Positions 1 to 9,980 of a DNA stretch of 64,000 nucleotides are shown piece by piece (position 1 is the stretch's first letter; the number at the start of each line of letters is the position of its first letter). Both the position numbers and the translations under genes were made by a program. The notes below the pieces were generated by a model, which worked only from the letters and a program-made list of their open reading frames with translations, searched no databases and was not told where the DNA came from. Where the stretch lies: the NCBI RefSeq assembly GCF_014132355.1, contig NZ_BLZO01000088.1:1-64000 (forward strand), in the 5' to 3' direction. The DNA is from Okeania sp. KiyG1 (GTDB lineage: Bacteria > Cyanobacteriota > Cyanobacteriia > Cyanobacteriales > Microcoleaceae).

Positions 1-225
1 AAGTCATTATCAGTTAGAACCCACAGATGTCCCCATTGTGGCTATATTGCTGATAGAGACCACAATGCAGCAAGGAACATTTTAGCTAAAGGGTTAGAAA
101 TGTTGGGAGCAATAGTCAACAGTACCGAGGGGCACGCCTCTTACAGAGGGAGCTGCGCTAACGGAATCTGGGGAGACCCAAAAGCTACGGGAGAGTCCGA
201 CCTCTGGATTAGTAGGCTAATTTAA
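1..225 (+). CDS. tnpB: TnpB (IS200/IS605-type OrfB), 3' end only
   Basis: The frame is open from base 1 to a TAA at 223-225, so the gene starts outside the window. The visible 74 residues are the C-terminus of a TnpB RNA-guided nuclease: half a zinc ribbon (CPHCG), then ADRDHNAARNI, which carries the RuvC-III aspartate and the usual NAA.NI motif. The divergent tail runs to WISRLI. Members of this family act with a guide RNA made from the element's right end, and such a right end follows directly. No TnpA gene is visible. Confidence 0.9.
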   Translation, partial: KSLSVRTHRCPHCGYIADRDHNAARNILAKGLEMLGAIVNSTEGHASYRGSCANGIWGDPKATGESDLWISRLI

Positions 226-303
226 GTTGTCTCTGTGAGCGTAGAATCATCAATGATGAGAATCCCGATCATAATCTGTGATTTGATGCCGGGAGTATGT
301 CAA
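226..303 (+). mobile_element. IS605-type right end and putative reRNA scaffold
   Basis: After the tnpB stop there is an imperfect hairpin (TCCCG at 263-267 against CGGGA at 290-294, with an inner ATCA/TGAT stem), ending in CGGGAGTATGTCAA at about 290-303. The same terminal motif closes the other IS605-type remnants here (near 58793 and, reversed, at 62335), so this is taken as the element's right boundary. In TnpB systems the transcript across this region forms the guide RNA, with the guide lying just beyond the boundary. The boundary position is an inference. Confidence 0.65.
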
Positions 304-671
304 ATCGCTAATATCTAGGAGGCTAAAATGAACAATAGTGCATTTAATTTAGCTAGGGAAAAAAGTGACAAAATTACTTCTGCTTTAAGAGATATTTCTG
401 TTCTAATTGGAGAAAGAAATGAACAGTCTATAACTTTAGAAACTGGTGTAACTATAATACCGGGTTTGGGTTGTTCTGGAGATGCGAATATTTTAGTTCA
501 AAGGGCTAATGAAATTGAACAAGGAATTTTTAATGTGCTTGTTCTTGGTGAGTTTAAGAATGGTAAAAGTACTCTGCTGAATGCCATGTTAGGGGAAGAA
601 GTATTGCCATCAGATTTTCTTCCTTGTACCGCAATTATTACAAAAATAGTGTATGGGAATAGTGATGAGGT

Positions 672-3279
672 GTTAAACTAAGCAAGCCCATTTCCAGATT
701 ACTCCTTTATAGAGCCTGCTCGTCTTCAGAACCGTGCGTGAGACTTTCACCTCACACGGCTCCTCTCTTAAACGCCCCTTTTCATGGGTACATCCCTGTC
801 TTAATATCAACATATCATCAACCCATAAATAACCTTCAGGTAAGTCCTGTAACTTCGGTTGTGTGTATGTCTTTTTATCTAGGGCAGTTTTAGTATCGTG
901 GCAATGTCGGTGCAACAGTTGCTTATTTTTGTATGTGTTGTCACCACCTTTAGACCTTGGAATTATATGGTCAACTTCAATTAGGTCATTTGGCCTAAAG
1001 GTTAGTCCACAAGATGCGCATTTATTCTTTTGCCGTTTTAACAGCGTTGTGACTTCTTTCCTCACCCCTGGGTGTTTACCGATTCTGCTACTCCAATAAG
1101 TCCAGTCACCGTCATAAGGGGATTTATTACCTTTCACCTTAATGTGCCTTACAATAGGTACATCCGAGTGTAGGTTTAGTATATATTCGCCATCGTTAAG
1201 AACCCAATTTCTTGTCCCAATCGAGGGAAAATACTTTTGCCTTACCCATTTAGCCGACTTATTTGGATGCCTTCTACTTGCCCATCTCCACAGTCTTTTC
1301 CATAAGAGGCTATCTATTTTACTGAATACCTCTTTACTAACTTGAGTGGAGAAGTATTTAGCCCATCCTATAATTACCGGATTTAGCTTAGTTATTAAGA
1401 CTTGCGTAGGAGCGGTTTTGTATTTATCACATATAACCGCCAGTTCCCGGTAGTGGGTTTTTATACTCTTGGGAGATGGTTTAATCAGCGTTTTAAATCC
1501 TTGTTTGGTTGACTTGGCCTCATATTGTCTAACATTAAATCCTAGAAAGTCGAATCCGGGTTTGTTACCTTCATACTCTTCCAAGGTGTGGACAATTTTG
1601 GTCAATTCTAGTTTTAGTTCTAATCCTACCTGGTTTAACCATTCCTGTATTACGGCTTTAGCTTTTAACACTACTTTAATGTCTTCGTGTAGGATGACAA
1701 AGTCGAGACTCATAGCGTATTAGGTTGAGACTGTTTCTTCTGTCTCTTTTTCCCATTATCTTCCCAGATGGGTATCTAAACGGAAGTTTTTCGACAAATT
1801 CCATCAGCCTTTCTTCCATACCGTGTAAGGCGATATTTGCTAGTAGAGGTGATATAACCCCTCCCTGTGGTGTACCTTCCACAGATTTTAGGAATTGATT
1901 ATTGTCAAACACTCCAGACTTTAACCATTGTTTAATTAATCGTCTGTAAGGAGATTTTCCAATTTTTCCTAGTAGCTTATCATGGTTAATTTGGTCAAAG
2001 CACTTGGATATATCAGCATCTAGCACATATTTTGGCTTTAGGTGGATGCTGGCATAAATAGCTCCAATAGCATCTTGTGTTGACCGTCCTGGCCTAAAAC
2101 CATAGCTATTAGGTTCAAAACGTGCCTCCCACTCTGGTTCCATACCCAATTTAACCAGTGCTTGTAACGCTCTATCATACATAGTAGGTATGCCTAACGG
2201 GCGTTTTTCATCCTTTCCTGGTTTTGGTATCCAGACTCTACGGGTGGGACTTGCTTTTAGATAACGAGACCTTAATAAGTCAACTAAGTTAAGTCGCTGC
2301 ATGGGAGGTAGATTTTTAATACCATCTACTCCAGCAGTTTTTCGTCCCTGGTTATCCTGTGTCACGCGCCGGAAAGCTAGCAACCTAGCGTAATAGCTTT
2401 TTTTCAGAAGTCTTTGGTATTTGCGCATCTTGCGGATTTCGCCACTCATGGATGCTCTGTAAATTAACTTTTGCAACTTAAATACATACTTTTCCACCTT
2501 TTTCCAGTTAATATCTTTCCATTTAAGATTAGGATTGACACTAGCTTGATTAGGTGTATCGCTTGTATCCCATGCCACGCTTAAAAAGCGAGTGCGTAAT
2601 TCTGAGGTCTCCTCAGAATGTAAGACGCACTCAAGAAATGGTTTAGGGTTTCCTAGTTTTCTTTTTAGTGTTTTAGCTTTATTCATAGCTAGTTGTTACT
2701 TTACATTACGCCTAACAGTGGATAAGTCTGCATTATTGCTTTTTACCCAATCCTACTCTCCCTAAGACCTACGTCCTTTGCGTAGATTGACCTTGAATGG
2801 CTTCCTAAGTTCTCGACCTATATTCTTAGGTGTCTTAGAGAGGTTTCCTCGTTCCCTTATTCCTTTATTACGACTGATTTAGTGGGGTAAAATCTCCCGG
2901 AGGGTTCAGCATGGTTGCTGATATAAACGTCAGTAATATTTATATCCATAGACCCTCTGATTATGTCCTACATCCCATAGCTACCTTTGGGATGGTTTGA
3001 TTTCACGAGAGTTTCATTACCTTTCTGTTCGTCCACTTGTCAACCTTTGCTTGCGGTATCGTTCCTGGTAACTGGTATTGTCCCGCTTTTAAACCAGCTT
3101 CGGAGATTGATGTTCAGTCTCTACTCCGTGGTCTATGCTTTCAACCCAACAACAGGGCGGATGGAATTTCACCACCAAGGTAATAAGAGTTATTCACAAG
3201 TCGAGGGTGTCCTCATGTAGATTGACTTGGAACGGCCATTTATACCCAGTTTCCTGGTTTAGTGGCCAACGAGTCGCAC
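672..3279 (-). mobile_element. Group II intron, inserted antisense in the dynamin gene
   Basis: Read on the minus strand, the element starts with GTGCG (3279 down to 3275) and ends in ...TTTAAC at 672. Joining base 671 to base 3280 restores the dynamin reading frame exactly, which fixes both ends. Domain V (the GAGCCGTG...CACGGTTC hairpin) lies at about 727-762. Domain VI follows, with a 10-bp stem (GAGCAGGCTC against GGGCTTGCTT). Its 2608 nt are typical for an ORF-bearing intron. Because the intron is antisense to the gene, it cannot be spliced from dynamin mRNA, so the insertion is disruptive. Confidence 0.9.
673..2686 (-). pseudogene. Group II intron reverse transcriptase/maturase, frameshifted at the active site
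   Basis: Two overlapping frames together make one intron-encoded protein. The 5' part (2686-1676, 336 codons) has the N-terminal RT0 region and RT motifs such as AGVDG, RRVWIPKPGKDEKRPLGIPT, YGFRPGRS, DADISKCFDQINH and GTPQGGVISPLLANI. The 3' part (to 673) has FDFLGF, the maturase domain and an HNH domain (CASCG ... EVDHIIPRSKGG ... HCHD). The frame breaks at RY|...|DFVILHED, exactly at the catalytic YADD box. TAT and GAC are 7 nt apart instead of 6 and the first Asp is gone. The 3' frame also runs on through domain V, so its true stop is uncertain. Reverse transcriptase activity should be lost; the intron RNA could still be used in trans. Confidence 0.85.
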
Positions 3280-3456
3280 AGCTATATATAAGTCTGGTCA
3301 AGATTATCCTGATATTTTCAGCATGAAAGACTTCAACGAGTATTTTAAACTTAGAGATGAGGATGAGGAAAATATAGCTCAGGCAGGTTATGTTGAGAGA
3401 TTTAGTAAGATTGAATATGCTCAAATAGAACGTCATAATCGTCTCTGTAATAATGG

Positions 3457-3594
3457 GTTCAAGAATTTAGAATTTAGAATTTATAATTTAGAATTTAGAA
3501 TTACCTCTTCTTATAAATTAAGAGGATTGGATCAAAGAATTTTTTTCTTTTTTCTCCATGAATGGAGAGGCTTTATACCTTAATTTTTCGGTAA
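3457..3594 (+). repeat. Miniature element family A, copy 1, inside the dynamin gene
   Basis: About 138 bp splits the dynamin frame between CNNG and ILIDSPGL. Its form is shared by many copies here: an AT-rich TAATTA/AATTTAG edge, then ATTACCTCTTCTT...AAGAGGATT, a variable centre, then GGAGAGGCTTTA.ACCTTAATT.TTCGGTAA. The two inner arms form hairpins. No ORF is carried. Interruption of a coding frame shows that the family has been mobile. Confidence 0.8.
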
Positions 3595-3653
3595 TATTAA
3601 TAGATTCACCAGGGTTAAAAGAAGATGCAGCTCGAACAAAAATGGCACTTCAA

Positions 3654-3786
3654 CAATTAATAATTAATAATTAACAATTAACAATTACCTCTTCTTTTCA
3701 AGGAGAGGATTGACTCAAAGGAAAAATTTTTCTTGTTTATCCTTTATAGGAGAGGCTTTAAACCTTAATTATTCGGTAATTTTTTA
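3654..3786 (+). repeat. Miniature element family A, copy 2, inside the dynamin gene
   Basis: This second family A insertion lies about 60 bp after copy 1, between ...KMALQQ and ...QSQAIIFVLRADK. It has the same landmarks: TAATTAATAATTAACAATTA edge, ACCTCTTCTTTTC, GGAGAGGATTGACTC, then GGAGAGGCTTTAAACC and TTATTCGGTAATT. Both insertions keep the same orientation relative to the gene. Confidence 0.8.
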
Positions 3787-5204
3787 AACAGTCACAAGCT
3801 ATCATATTTGTTCTGAGAGCTGATAAGCTTTTAGGTGAAGATGAAAAAGATTTTTTTGAATGCTATTTTCAACCAGGTCCGGTCAATAATGTTTTTATTG
3901 TTGTTAGTTTTATTGACCGAGCTAAAGAACAAGGACAAGAAACGGTTGATAAGGTAAAAGAAGAACAAAAATTTCTTTGAAGATTATTATATCGATCGAG
4001 AAGGTGATTTTGATAGAGATTTTTACGACCGTCGAGTTTTCTTTGTTAATGCTTTAGGAGCGCTAGAGGTACGCACAGGTATAGCAGATAAAGCTGTTTT
4101 AAATTCATCTGGAGTTCTTGAGCTAGAGGAAGAATTAGAAAAGTTTTTAGCAAGTCCGGAAAAAGTTACAGCTACTTTTGACTCGACTGTAGAATTATTA
4201 AGTTTAATTGTTTCTAATTCTCGCGAACAAATTAATCAAGAAAAGCTGACTTTAGACCAACCTCTTAACGAGTTAGAAGAGCGACGCAAGCAAGCAGAGG
4301 AACAACTATTGGAATTAGAAAAGGATAAAAGAGATATTGAACAAACTATCTTTTTTACCGTGACAAGATTAAGGAAAAACTTCTGGATGATTTAATAGGA
4401 TATACTCAATAAATTAAAGAAACTTGGCAACAAGACTCCCGCAAATTAATAGATATTAAACCACTTTCTAACATCAAAGATATTCTTTTAAGTACGTTTC
4501 GGGAAAAATCTAAAACAAAAATCAGAAATCATATTAAAGAAGCTTGTACACCGTACATAGAATTTAAGCTGAAACAGTGGGAAACACGAATCCCAATTTT
4601 AATTGAGGAAGACATACATGAAATGCAAAAAAACTAGATAATCAATTATCTGATTTTCAACTTAAAATCGATAAAATTAAAAGATTGTTTACCTTTGGAA
4701 AAGCAGAAGAAGCTTTTATTCCGGAAAAGAAAAAAGCTCAGAAAATTATTCAAGCTATACTGGGTGGACTCACTCTTGATGTTAGTCAAGTTACAGGTGC
4801 TCTGATGGGTAAGGGAGACTGGTTAAGTTTTCTTGGCAGACGTCTTCAGGAAATAGTTCTATTAATTGTTGTGGTTGATGTGTTGGCTATTTATAATCCT
4901 CTAGCAATATTGTTCATTGCCTTATTTGCTGAAGGGGTTTTTATCAAACTTCAAAAAGATGCTTTTAAAAGAGAAATACTAAAAACTTGGGGAAAAAATT
5001 CCGGAAAGTATGCGGGAAGTAGTGTTTGAAAAACGGAATGAATTTTATCAAGCTATTGAGGAAGAGTTTGAAAAATTGGCTTCAAAACTGACAAATAATC
5101 TACAAGAGCAAATAGATGGGATTCACGAACAACAAGAGTAAATTATCAAGCTCAAGCAAGAAGGAAGCAATAGTATAAATATAGAAAAGTCTCGTTTAGA
5201 TTTA

Positions 5205-6850
5205 GTGGGAGAAGAGTTAATCAAACTTTTTAATGAAGTTAGTATGGTTACTTCTGGCAAACATCTTACTCCTGAATACATTCAAGAAATGTATGTTCAA
5301 AGAAAGAACATTTTTATGGCTAATTAGTAAGGAAAAATAAGCTGTACACAATGGATTTGATTTGATTAATTTGTCTGCTAAAACAGATATTTATTGAAAT
5401 AAAAGAAGATTTTCATGGCTAATCAATCAGGAAAAAAAAGCTGCACACAATGGGTTTGATTTGGGAATCTTTCTCCTCAAACAGCTCGTTATTCAAAGAA
5501 AAGTGGAGGTATGAAAATGATTTGGAAATCAGATTTTGCTAATGAAGTGGTAAACTTTTATGGAGATTAAAGTGGGGTTTTAGATTGAGTGGGAGAAGAG
5601 TTAATCAAAATTTTTAATCAAGTTAGTGTAGTTACTTCTGGCAAACATTTTACTCCTGAAGAAATTCAAGAAATGTCTGCTAAAAGAAAGAACATTTTCA
5701 TGGCTAATTAGTAAGGAAAAAGAAGCTGTACACAATGGATTTGATTTGATTAATTTGTCTGCTAAAACAGATATTTATTGAAATAAAAGAAGATTTTCAT
5801 GGCTAATCAATCAGAAAAAAAAAAGCTGCACACAATGGGTTTGATTTGGGAATCTTTCTCCTCAAACAGCTCGTTATTCAAAGAAAAGTGGAGGTATGAA
5901 AATGATTTGGAAATCAGATTTTGCTAATGAAGTGGTAAACTTTTATGGAGATTAAAGTGGGGTTTTAGATTGAGTGGGAGAAGAGTTAATCAAAATTTTT
6001 AATCAAGTTAGTGTAGTTACTTCTGGCAAACATTTTACTCCTGAATACATTCAAGAAATGTATGTTCAAAGAAAGAACATTTTTATGGCTAATTAGTAAG
6101 GAAAAATAAGCTGTACACAATGGATTTGATTTGATTAATTTGTCTGCTAAAACAGATATTTATTGAAATAAAAGAAGATTTTCATGGCTAATCAATCAGG
6201 AAAAAAAAGCTGCACACAATGGGTTTGATTTGGGAATCTTTCTCCTCAAACAGCTCGTTATTCAAAGAAAAGTGGAGGTATGAAAATGATTTGGAAATCA
6301 GATTTTGCTAATGAAGTGGTAAACTTTTATGGAGATTAAAGTGGGGTTTTAGATTGAGTGGGAGAAGAGTTAATCAAAATTTTTAATCAAGTTAGTGTAG
6401 TTACTTCTGGCAAACATTTTACTCCTGAAGAAATTCAAGAAATGTCTGCTAAAAGAAAGAACATTTTCATGGCTAATTAGTAAGGAAAAAGAAGCTGTAC
6501 ACAATGGATTTGATTTGATTAATTTGTCTGCTAAAACAGATATTTATTGAAATAAAAGAAGATTTTCATGGCTAATCAATCAGAAAAAAAAAGCTGCACA
6601 CAATGGGTTTGATTTGGGAATCTTTCTCCTCAAACAGCTCGTTATTCAAAGAAAAGTGGAGGTATGAAAATGATTTGGAAATCAGATTTTGCGAATGAAG
6701 TGGTAAACTTTTATGGAGATTAAAGTGGGGTTTTAGATTGAGTGGGAGAAGAGTTAATCAAAATTTTTAATCAAGTTAGTGTAGTTACTTCTGGCAAACA
6801 TTTTACTCCTGAAGAAATTCAAGAAATGTCTGCTAAAAGAAAGAACATTT
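5205..6850 (+). repeat. ~384-bp tandem array built from a gene-junction fragment
   Basis: GTGGGAGAAGAG recurs at 5205, 5589, 5974, 6358 and 6742 (spacings 384, 385, 384, 384). Each unit holds the dynamin 3' end (GEELIK.FN.VS.VTSGKH.TPE) and then the start of the downstream membrane-protein gene, including its GGAGGTATGAAAATG ribosome site and first codons. Units alternate between EYIQEMYVQRK and EEIQEMSAKRK endings, which suggests a ~769-bp two-unit duplication. Stop codons keep the units from forming one long ORF. Confidence 0.9.
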
Positions 6851-7050
6851 TAATCAGTAGTGACGAACAAAAAAAACTGCACAGAATAGATGTTATTTAT
6901 TATATAATCGGCATTCAGTTATTAGCGGTAAACTTTATCTTACGGAATGTTGCGATCGCCAACAACAAAAATGAATATAGGTTGCCAAGATTAGCTGATA
7001 TTTTTGCTTTTAATGTAACTTTTAATTCTTGCTCAATCTCTCAATACTAA
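6742..7050 (+). pseudogene. Dynamin C-terminal remnant, last array unit plus extra tail
   Basis: The frame repeats the GEELIKIFNQVS...EIQEMSAKRKNI segment of the array, then leaves the repeat and continues for about 60 more residues into unrelated AT-rich sequence. It has no ribosome site or start of its own; the apparent initiator is an in-frame GTG inside the repeat. It is best read as a remnant of the dynamin 3' end or of a second dynamin copy rather than a gene. A HIP1 octamer lies near 6950. Confidence 0.5.
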
Positions 7051-7110
7051 TTCATTTTTCAAATAGAATAAATAAATAAATTAGAGCTTGCTAATTAACT
7101 TGCAAAGCTT

Positions 7111-7308
7111 TTATACCAATTTGAAAAAGAATGTTACGAATAATAAGTGCGATAAAAAGATTTTGCAGGAAATGTCTCTTTGACGAAAAAGAGAATTTAC
7201 GACCTAAAAACTGGTATTTAAGCAATTAATTCTGACTCCTGACTCCTGAGGACTGACTCCTAAGAAATAGCCTAACTATTTGTAGCAAACATTTATCAAA
7301 TTGGTATT
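7111..7308 (-). repeat. Miniature inverted-repeat element family B, copy 1
   Basis: About 198 bp is bounded by TTATACCAATTTGA and its inverse (TCAAATTGGTATTA). The interior has landmarks found in the other copies: GAATGTTACGAATAATA, a GAGTCAGGAGTCAG-like heptamer block and TAGCAAACATTTATCAA. Orientation is opposite to the copies at 8207 and 53616. No coding content. Confidence 0.8.
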
Positions 7309-7315
7309 ATATGTA

Positions 7316-7500
7316 AATATTTGAGCCTTTTTAGAGTTGAAAAATATCTAAGGTTTTTGATATAGGGAGCTAAAAAAATCAGGGTTTTGAGTAGATAAGG
7401 ATAGAAAAATAAAGGGATACTTCTTCCTCCTAACTCCTCTAAATTATGAATTATGAATTCTACCCTCAACCATAATACTTTTTCAGCAAACCCTAAATTA
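7316..7500 (+). repeat. Miniature element family C, partial copy
   Basis: This AT-rich block ends in TTTTTCAGCAAACCCTAA, the terminal repeat of family C. It shares the interior marker GAAAAATAAAGGGATA followed by a CTCCTAACTCCTC heptamer-like block with the fuller copy at 49385-49618. The left terminus is decayed. It sits directly after family B copy 1, just before the membrane-protein gene. Confidence 0.6.
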
Positions 7501-7573
7501 GCTGACGGTTGAATGCTTGCTTTATATGTATCCTCAAACAGATAATTATTTAAATAAAAGCGGAGGTATTAAA

Positions 7574-8140
7574 ATGAATTGGGAATCAGAATTTACTTCT
7601 CAGTGGCAAACTTTTATGGATATTTTGGAAACTAATATTCGTCGCCAAGTTAAAAGTAATGGTAGTTTAAATTCTGCTTTTGTTAATACTGTGATTAAAA
7701 ATGAAGTAGAAAAATGGTCAAACAGTAATCATTTTAATGGTGCTTGGTTACGAAAATTAAACCGCGAAAAGCCTTCTCTTTATGAGCAGTTTCGCACTAC
7801 CTTAGATACATTACACTCAAGCAGTTGTATATCTTTTAATAATCCTTCAATCATCTTATCTGTTATGGGAGGAATAGGGATATGTGTAATTCTAATAATT
7901 TTTGGGTTTCTCCACTTGCTAGTACAATTAGGATTCATTTCGTTAGTGTTGAAACAAGAAGTTTTAACCACTGCTTTAGCTTCTATAATTATCTTGCCTA
8001 TTCTCAAGAATATAGAAACTAAAGAAAGAGAAAATCAGCTTAATCAATTAATTGATAATCTTCAACAAGATTTGAATTTTACTGGTGAAAAATTAAGAGA
8101 AATTGCAGCTAAAGCTGAAGAAAAGTTGTATAGCAGATGA
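7574..8140 (+). CDS. Two-TM membrane protein next to the dynamin locus
   Basis: The family is not recognised. ATG 7574 is chosen because GGAGG (7562-7566) sits 7 nt upstream, giving 188 residues (MNWESEF...). A start at 7517 would add 19 residues without a ribosome site. The N-terminal half is soluble and polar. Two adjacent hydrophobic segments follow (about residues 93-120 and 128-145), then a charged helical tail (ETKERENQLNQLIDN...). Its first codons also occur in every unit of the upstream 384-bp array, so it was originally adjacent to the dynamin gene. An operon partner of the dynamin in membrane remodelling is a reasonable guess, now that the dynamin is broken. Confidence 0.75.
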   Translation: MNWESEFTSQWQTFMDILETNIRRQVKSNGSLNSAFVNTVIKNEVEKWSNSNHFNGAWLRKLNREKPSLYEQFRTTLDTLHSSSCISFNNPSIILSVMGGIGICVILIIFGFLHLLVQLGFISLVLKQEVLTTALASIIILPILKNIETKERENQLNQLIDNLQQDLNFTGEKLREIAAKAEEKLYSR

Positions 8141-8206
8141 CCGAGCTTGACTATAATCAGAATCAGTCATGAGAGATTGATTTGGTAATTTAATTTTTTG
8201 GTCGTC

Positions 8207-8406
8207 TTATACCAAATTGATAAATGTTTGCTACAAATAGCTAGGGTATTTCTTAGGAGTCAGGAGTCAGGTGTCAGGAGTCGTATGGGAATGGCTTTCA
8301 TACCATTTTTTAGGGCGTAAATTATCTTTTTTGTCAAAGGGACATCTCCTGTAAAGTTTTTTTATCCCTCTTACTATTCGTAACATTCTTTTTTAAAATT
8401 GGTCTT
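8207..8406 (+). repeat. Miniature inverted-repeat element family B, copy 2
   Basis: It begins TTATACCAAATTGATAAATG and ends TTAAAATTGGTCTTA. Interior landmarks match family B: TTGCTACAAATAGCTAG, a GTCAGGAGTCAGG heptamer run and CTATTCGTAACATTC. It lies downstream of the two-TM gene, which is thus flanked by oppositely oriented family B copies. Confidence 0.8.
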
Positions 8407-8547
8407 AGAGCTGATTTATAAACTTAGTTAAAAGTCCTACATCACCTAGCTTTCAGGAATTTGAGGTCTACAGGACGATAATTTGCCAAACCTAAGTATA
8501 GCGGGAAATTCAGCCTCTTAATATTTACTTTATAAATCAGCTCTTAA
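8405..8547. repeat. Miniature inverted-repeat element family D
   Basis: About 143 bp has near-perfect terminal inverted repeats: TTAGAGCTGATTTATAAA at 8405 and the complement of TTAAGAGCTGATTTATAAA ending at 8547. The interior has no ORF. It abuts, and slightly overlaps, the right end of family B copy 2. No other copy was noticed in the window. Confidence 0.75.
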
Positions 8548-9980
8548 ACACAGATATTATTTACAGATTTAGATGGATTTTTTGGTAGTCCTGTAGATTT
8601 AGCTATCTTCATAAATAAGCTCCTTTTACCTTAAGCATTTAGCTCTTAGCAGTCAGCACTTTCCTGCGGGATGCACTCGCATTCAGTAAATAATGAATAA
8701 TTCTTTATAAGCTTAAAAGTTGCGTAATTTGATAGTAAGTTTTAACTCTATCCAAATTTATATCCGGTAGCATCGGTATAATTAGATAGTTAATCTAGGA
8801 GTCAGTCATCAGGAGTCAGGAGTCAGTCATCAGGAGTCAGGAGTCAGGAGGGAAGAGAATGCGGGAAAGATTTGTACATTTGCGCGCTCGGATGAAAAAT
8901 TTTTTATACCTAACCCGAGCGGATTTGATATTACTTCCTCTAATCATCAATAGCTGATAGCTAATAGCTGACCACTGTTAGCTCCGCATTCGGACCGAAA
9001 TGCTTACCTTTCACTGATAAGGAGCTTAACTGCAAAAATCACTACTTGTACACCACTAGGGATTTTTCAAAGGTTTTCTAGAAAGATAAATATACATACA
9101 ACAGATTCCAGTTATATGAAGTACAGATATTAACAATTAAATGTTCCCAGTGCGGGTATCTTGTCCGCGACGGGTGTACTTCACCAAGGTGGAATCCGCT
9201 GTATATCTATTTTTGACATAAATAGCCCAGAATATCATTTGTTATTGAAAAATAATATAACACTATTTCAAAGTTATGTCTATCTAAATTTTCGAGGATT
9301 GAAATAACAATTAACAATTAATAATTAACAATTAATAATTAATAATTAATAATTACCTTTCCTTGAAAAGAAGAGGATTGACTCAAAGGAAAATTTTTGC
9401 TTGTTTCTCCTTTAAAGGAGAGGTTTTAAACCTTAATTATTCGATAAAAGTATCTTGTTGAAGACTGAATTTATAGAGTAATATTCCCAGATGAATTTTA
9501 GAGCGATAATGCTCCGTATCGCTACAGCGATCGCCTGTTTTTATATAAGCATTCAGCTATCAGTTATCAGCTATTAATTCATTGCCTTTATAGCAGGAAT
9601 TAGTATTGAGAGATTTAAAGAGAATTCAAAGTATTGGAAAAAAACTAACCTTGACCTTAGCAATGTATCTTCATTATTGATGAAACAGCTAAAAACTGAC
9701 TGTGAGCTAGCTTAATGCTTATGTTTTTGCGGGAAAGGAATAATCAAGTTGATACCCATTAAACTCTAAAAAAATTCCCTCACTTCCAAAACATTTTGCC
9801 AAATATAGCAATATGATTTTAGTTGTGAGATATTGGAGACTTTTGTTCTAGGTATGGAGGGAATAGGGAATAGGTATGGAGGGAAGAAACGAATACATAA
9901 GAATCAGAAAACTGCTATATTCTATGCTTTAAAGGAAACCTCAATTCTCACATCTGATTCCTGATTGCTATATTCGGAAG
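8548..9980. other. Gene-free interval with dispersed short repeats
   Basis: No credible gene was seen. It contains heptamer-type runs (AGTCAGG/AGTCATC, about 8800-8850), the recurrent CTGCGG.ATGC motif near 8665, AGCTGATAGCTAATAGCTG repeats near 8950, and one family A element at about 9301-9446. A patch near 9140-9195 (GTGCGGGTATCTTGTCC...) is richer in GC but shows no frame or RNA fold I can name. Confidence 0.6.
9301..9446 (+). repeat. Miniature element family A, copy 3
   Basis: A TAATTAATAATTAACAATTA edge is followed by ACCTTTCCTTGAAAAGAAGAGG, which is hairpin-forming, then ATTGACTCAAAGG, CTCCTTTAAAGGAGAGG and TTTTAAACCTTAATTATTCG. It is intergenic and closely matches the copy inside the dynamin gene at 3654. 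Confidence 0.75.

Larger units (their letters stand above)
328..5327 (+). pseudogene. Bacterial dynamin-like GTPase, multiply interrupted
   Basis: A clear ribosome site (AGGAGG, 317-322) precedes ATG 328. The first 115 residues give a dynamin-type G domain: G1 loop GEFKNGKST (about residues 74-82) and G2 LPCTA. Removing an antisense intron (672-3279) restores the frame across the junction (SDEV|AIYKSG). The G3 motif DSPGL is readable at about 3600, after a miniature-element insertion. Later parts show a long charged helical region (4180-4350) and a hydrophobic segment at 4850-4960, as in membrane-remodelling bacterial dynamins. The last residues, near 5205-5327, include GEELIK and VTSGKH. There are at least three insertions and several frameshifts or stops (for example near 3980, 4380 and 4635), so no full GTPase can be made. 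Confidence 0.85.

Noticed and set aside
328-5327. Dynamin locus as an intact antiphage or membrane-defence system
   Set aside because: The GTPase frame is interrupted by an intron, two elements and several stops, so no functional system can be claimed from this copy.
9130-9200. GC-rich patch as a possible tRNA or riboswitch
   Set aside because: No cloverleaf, T-loop motif or recognisable aptamer could be drawn; it resembles dispersed repeat DNA.
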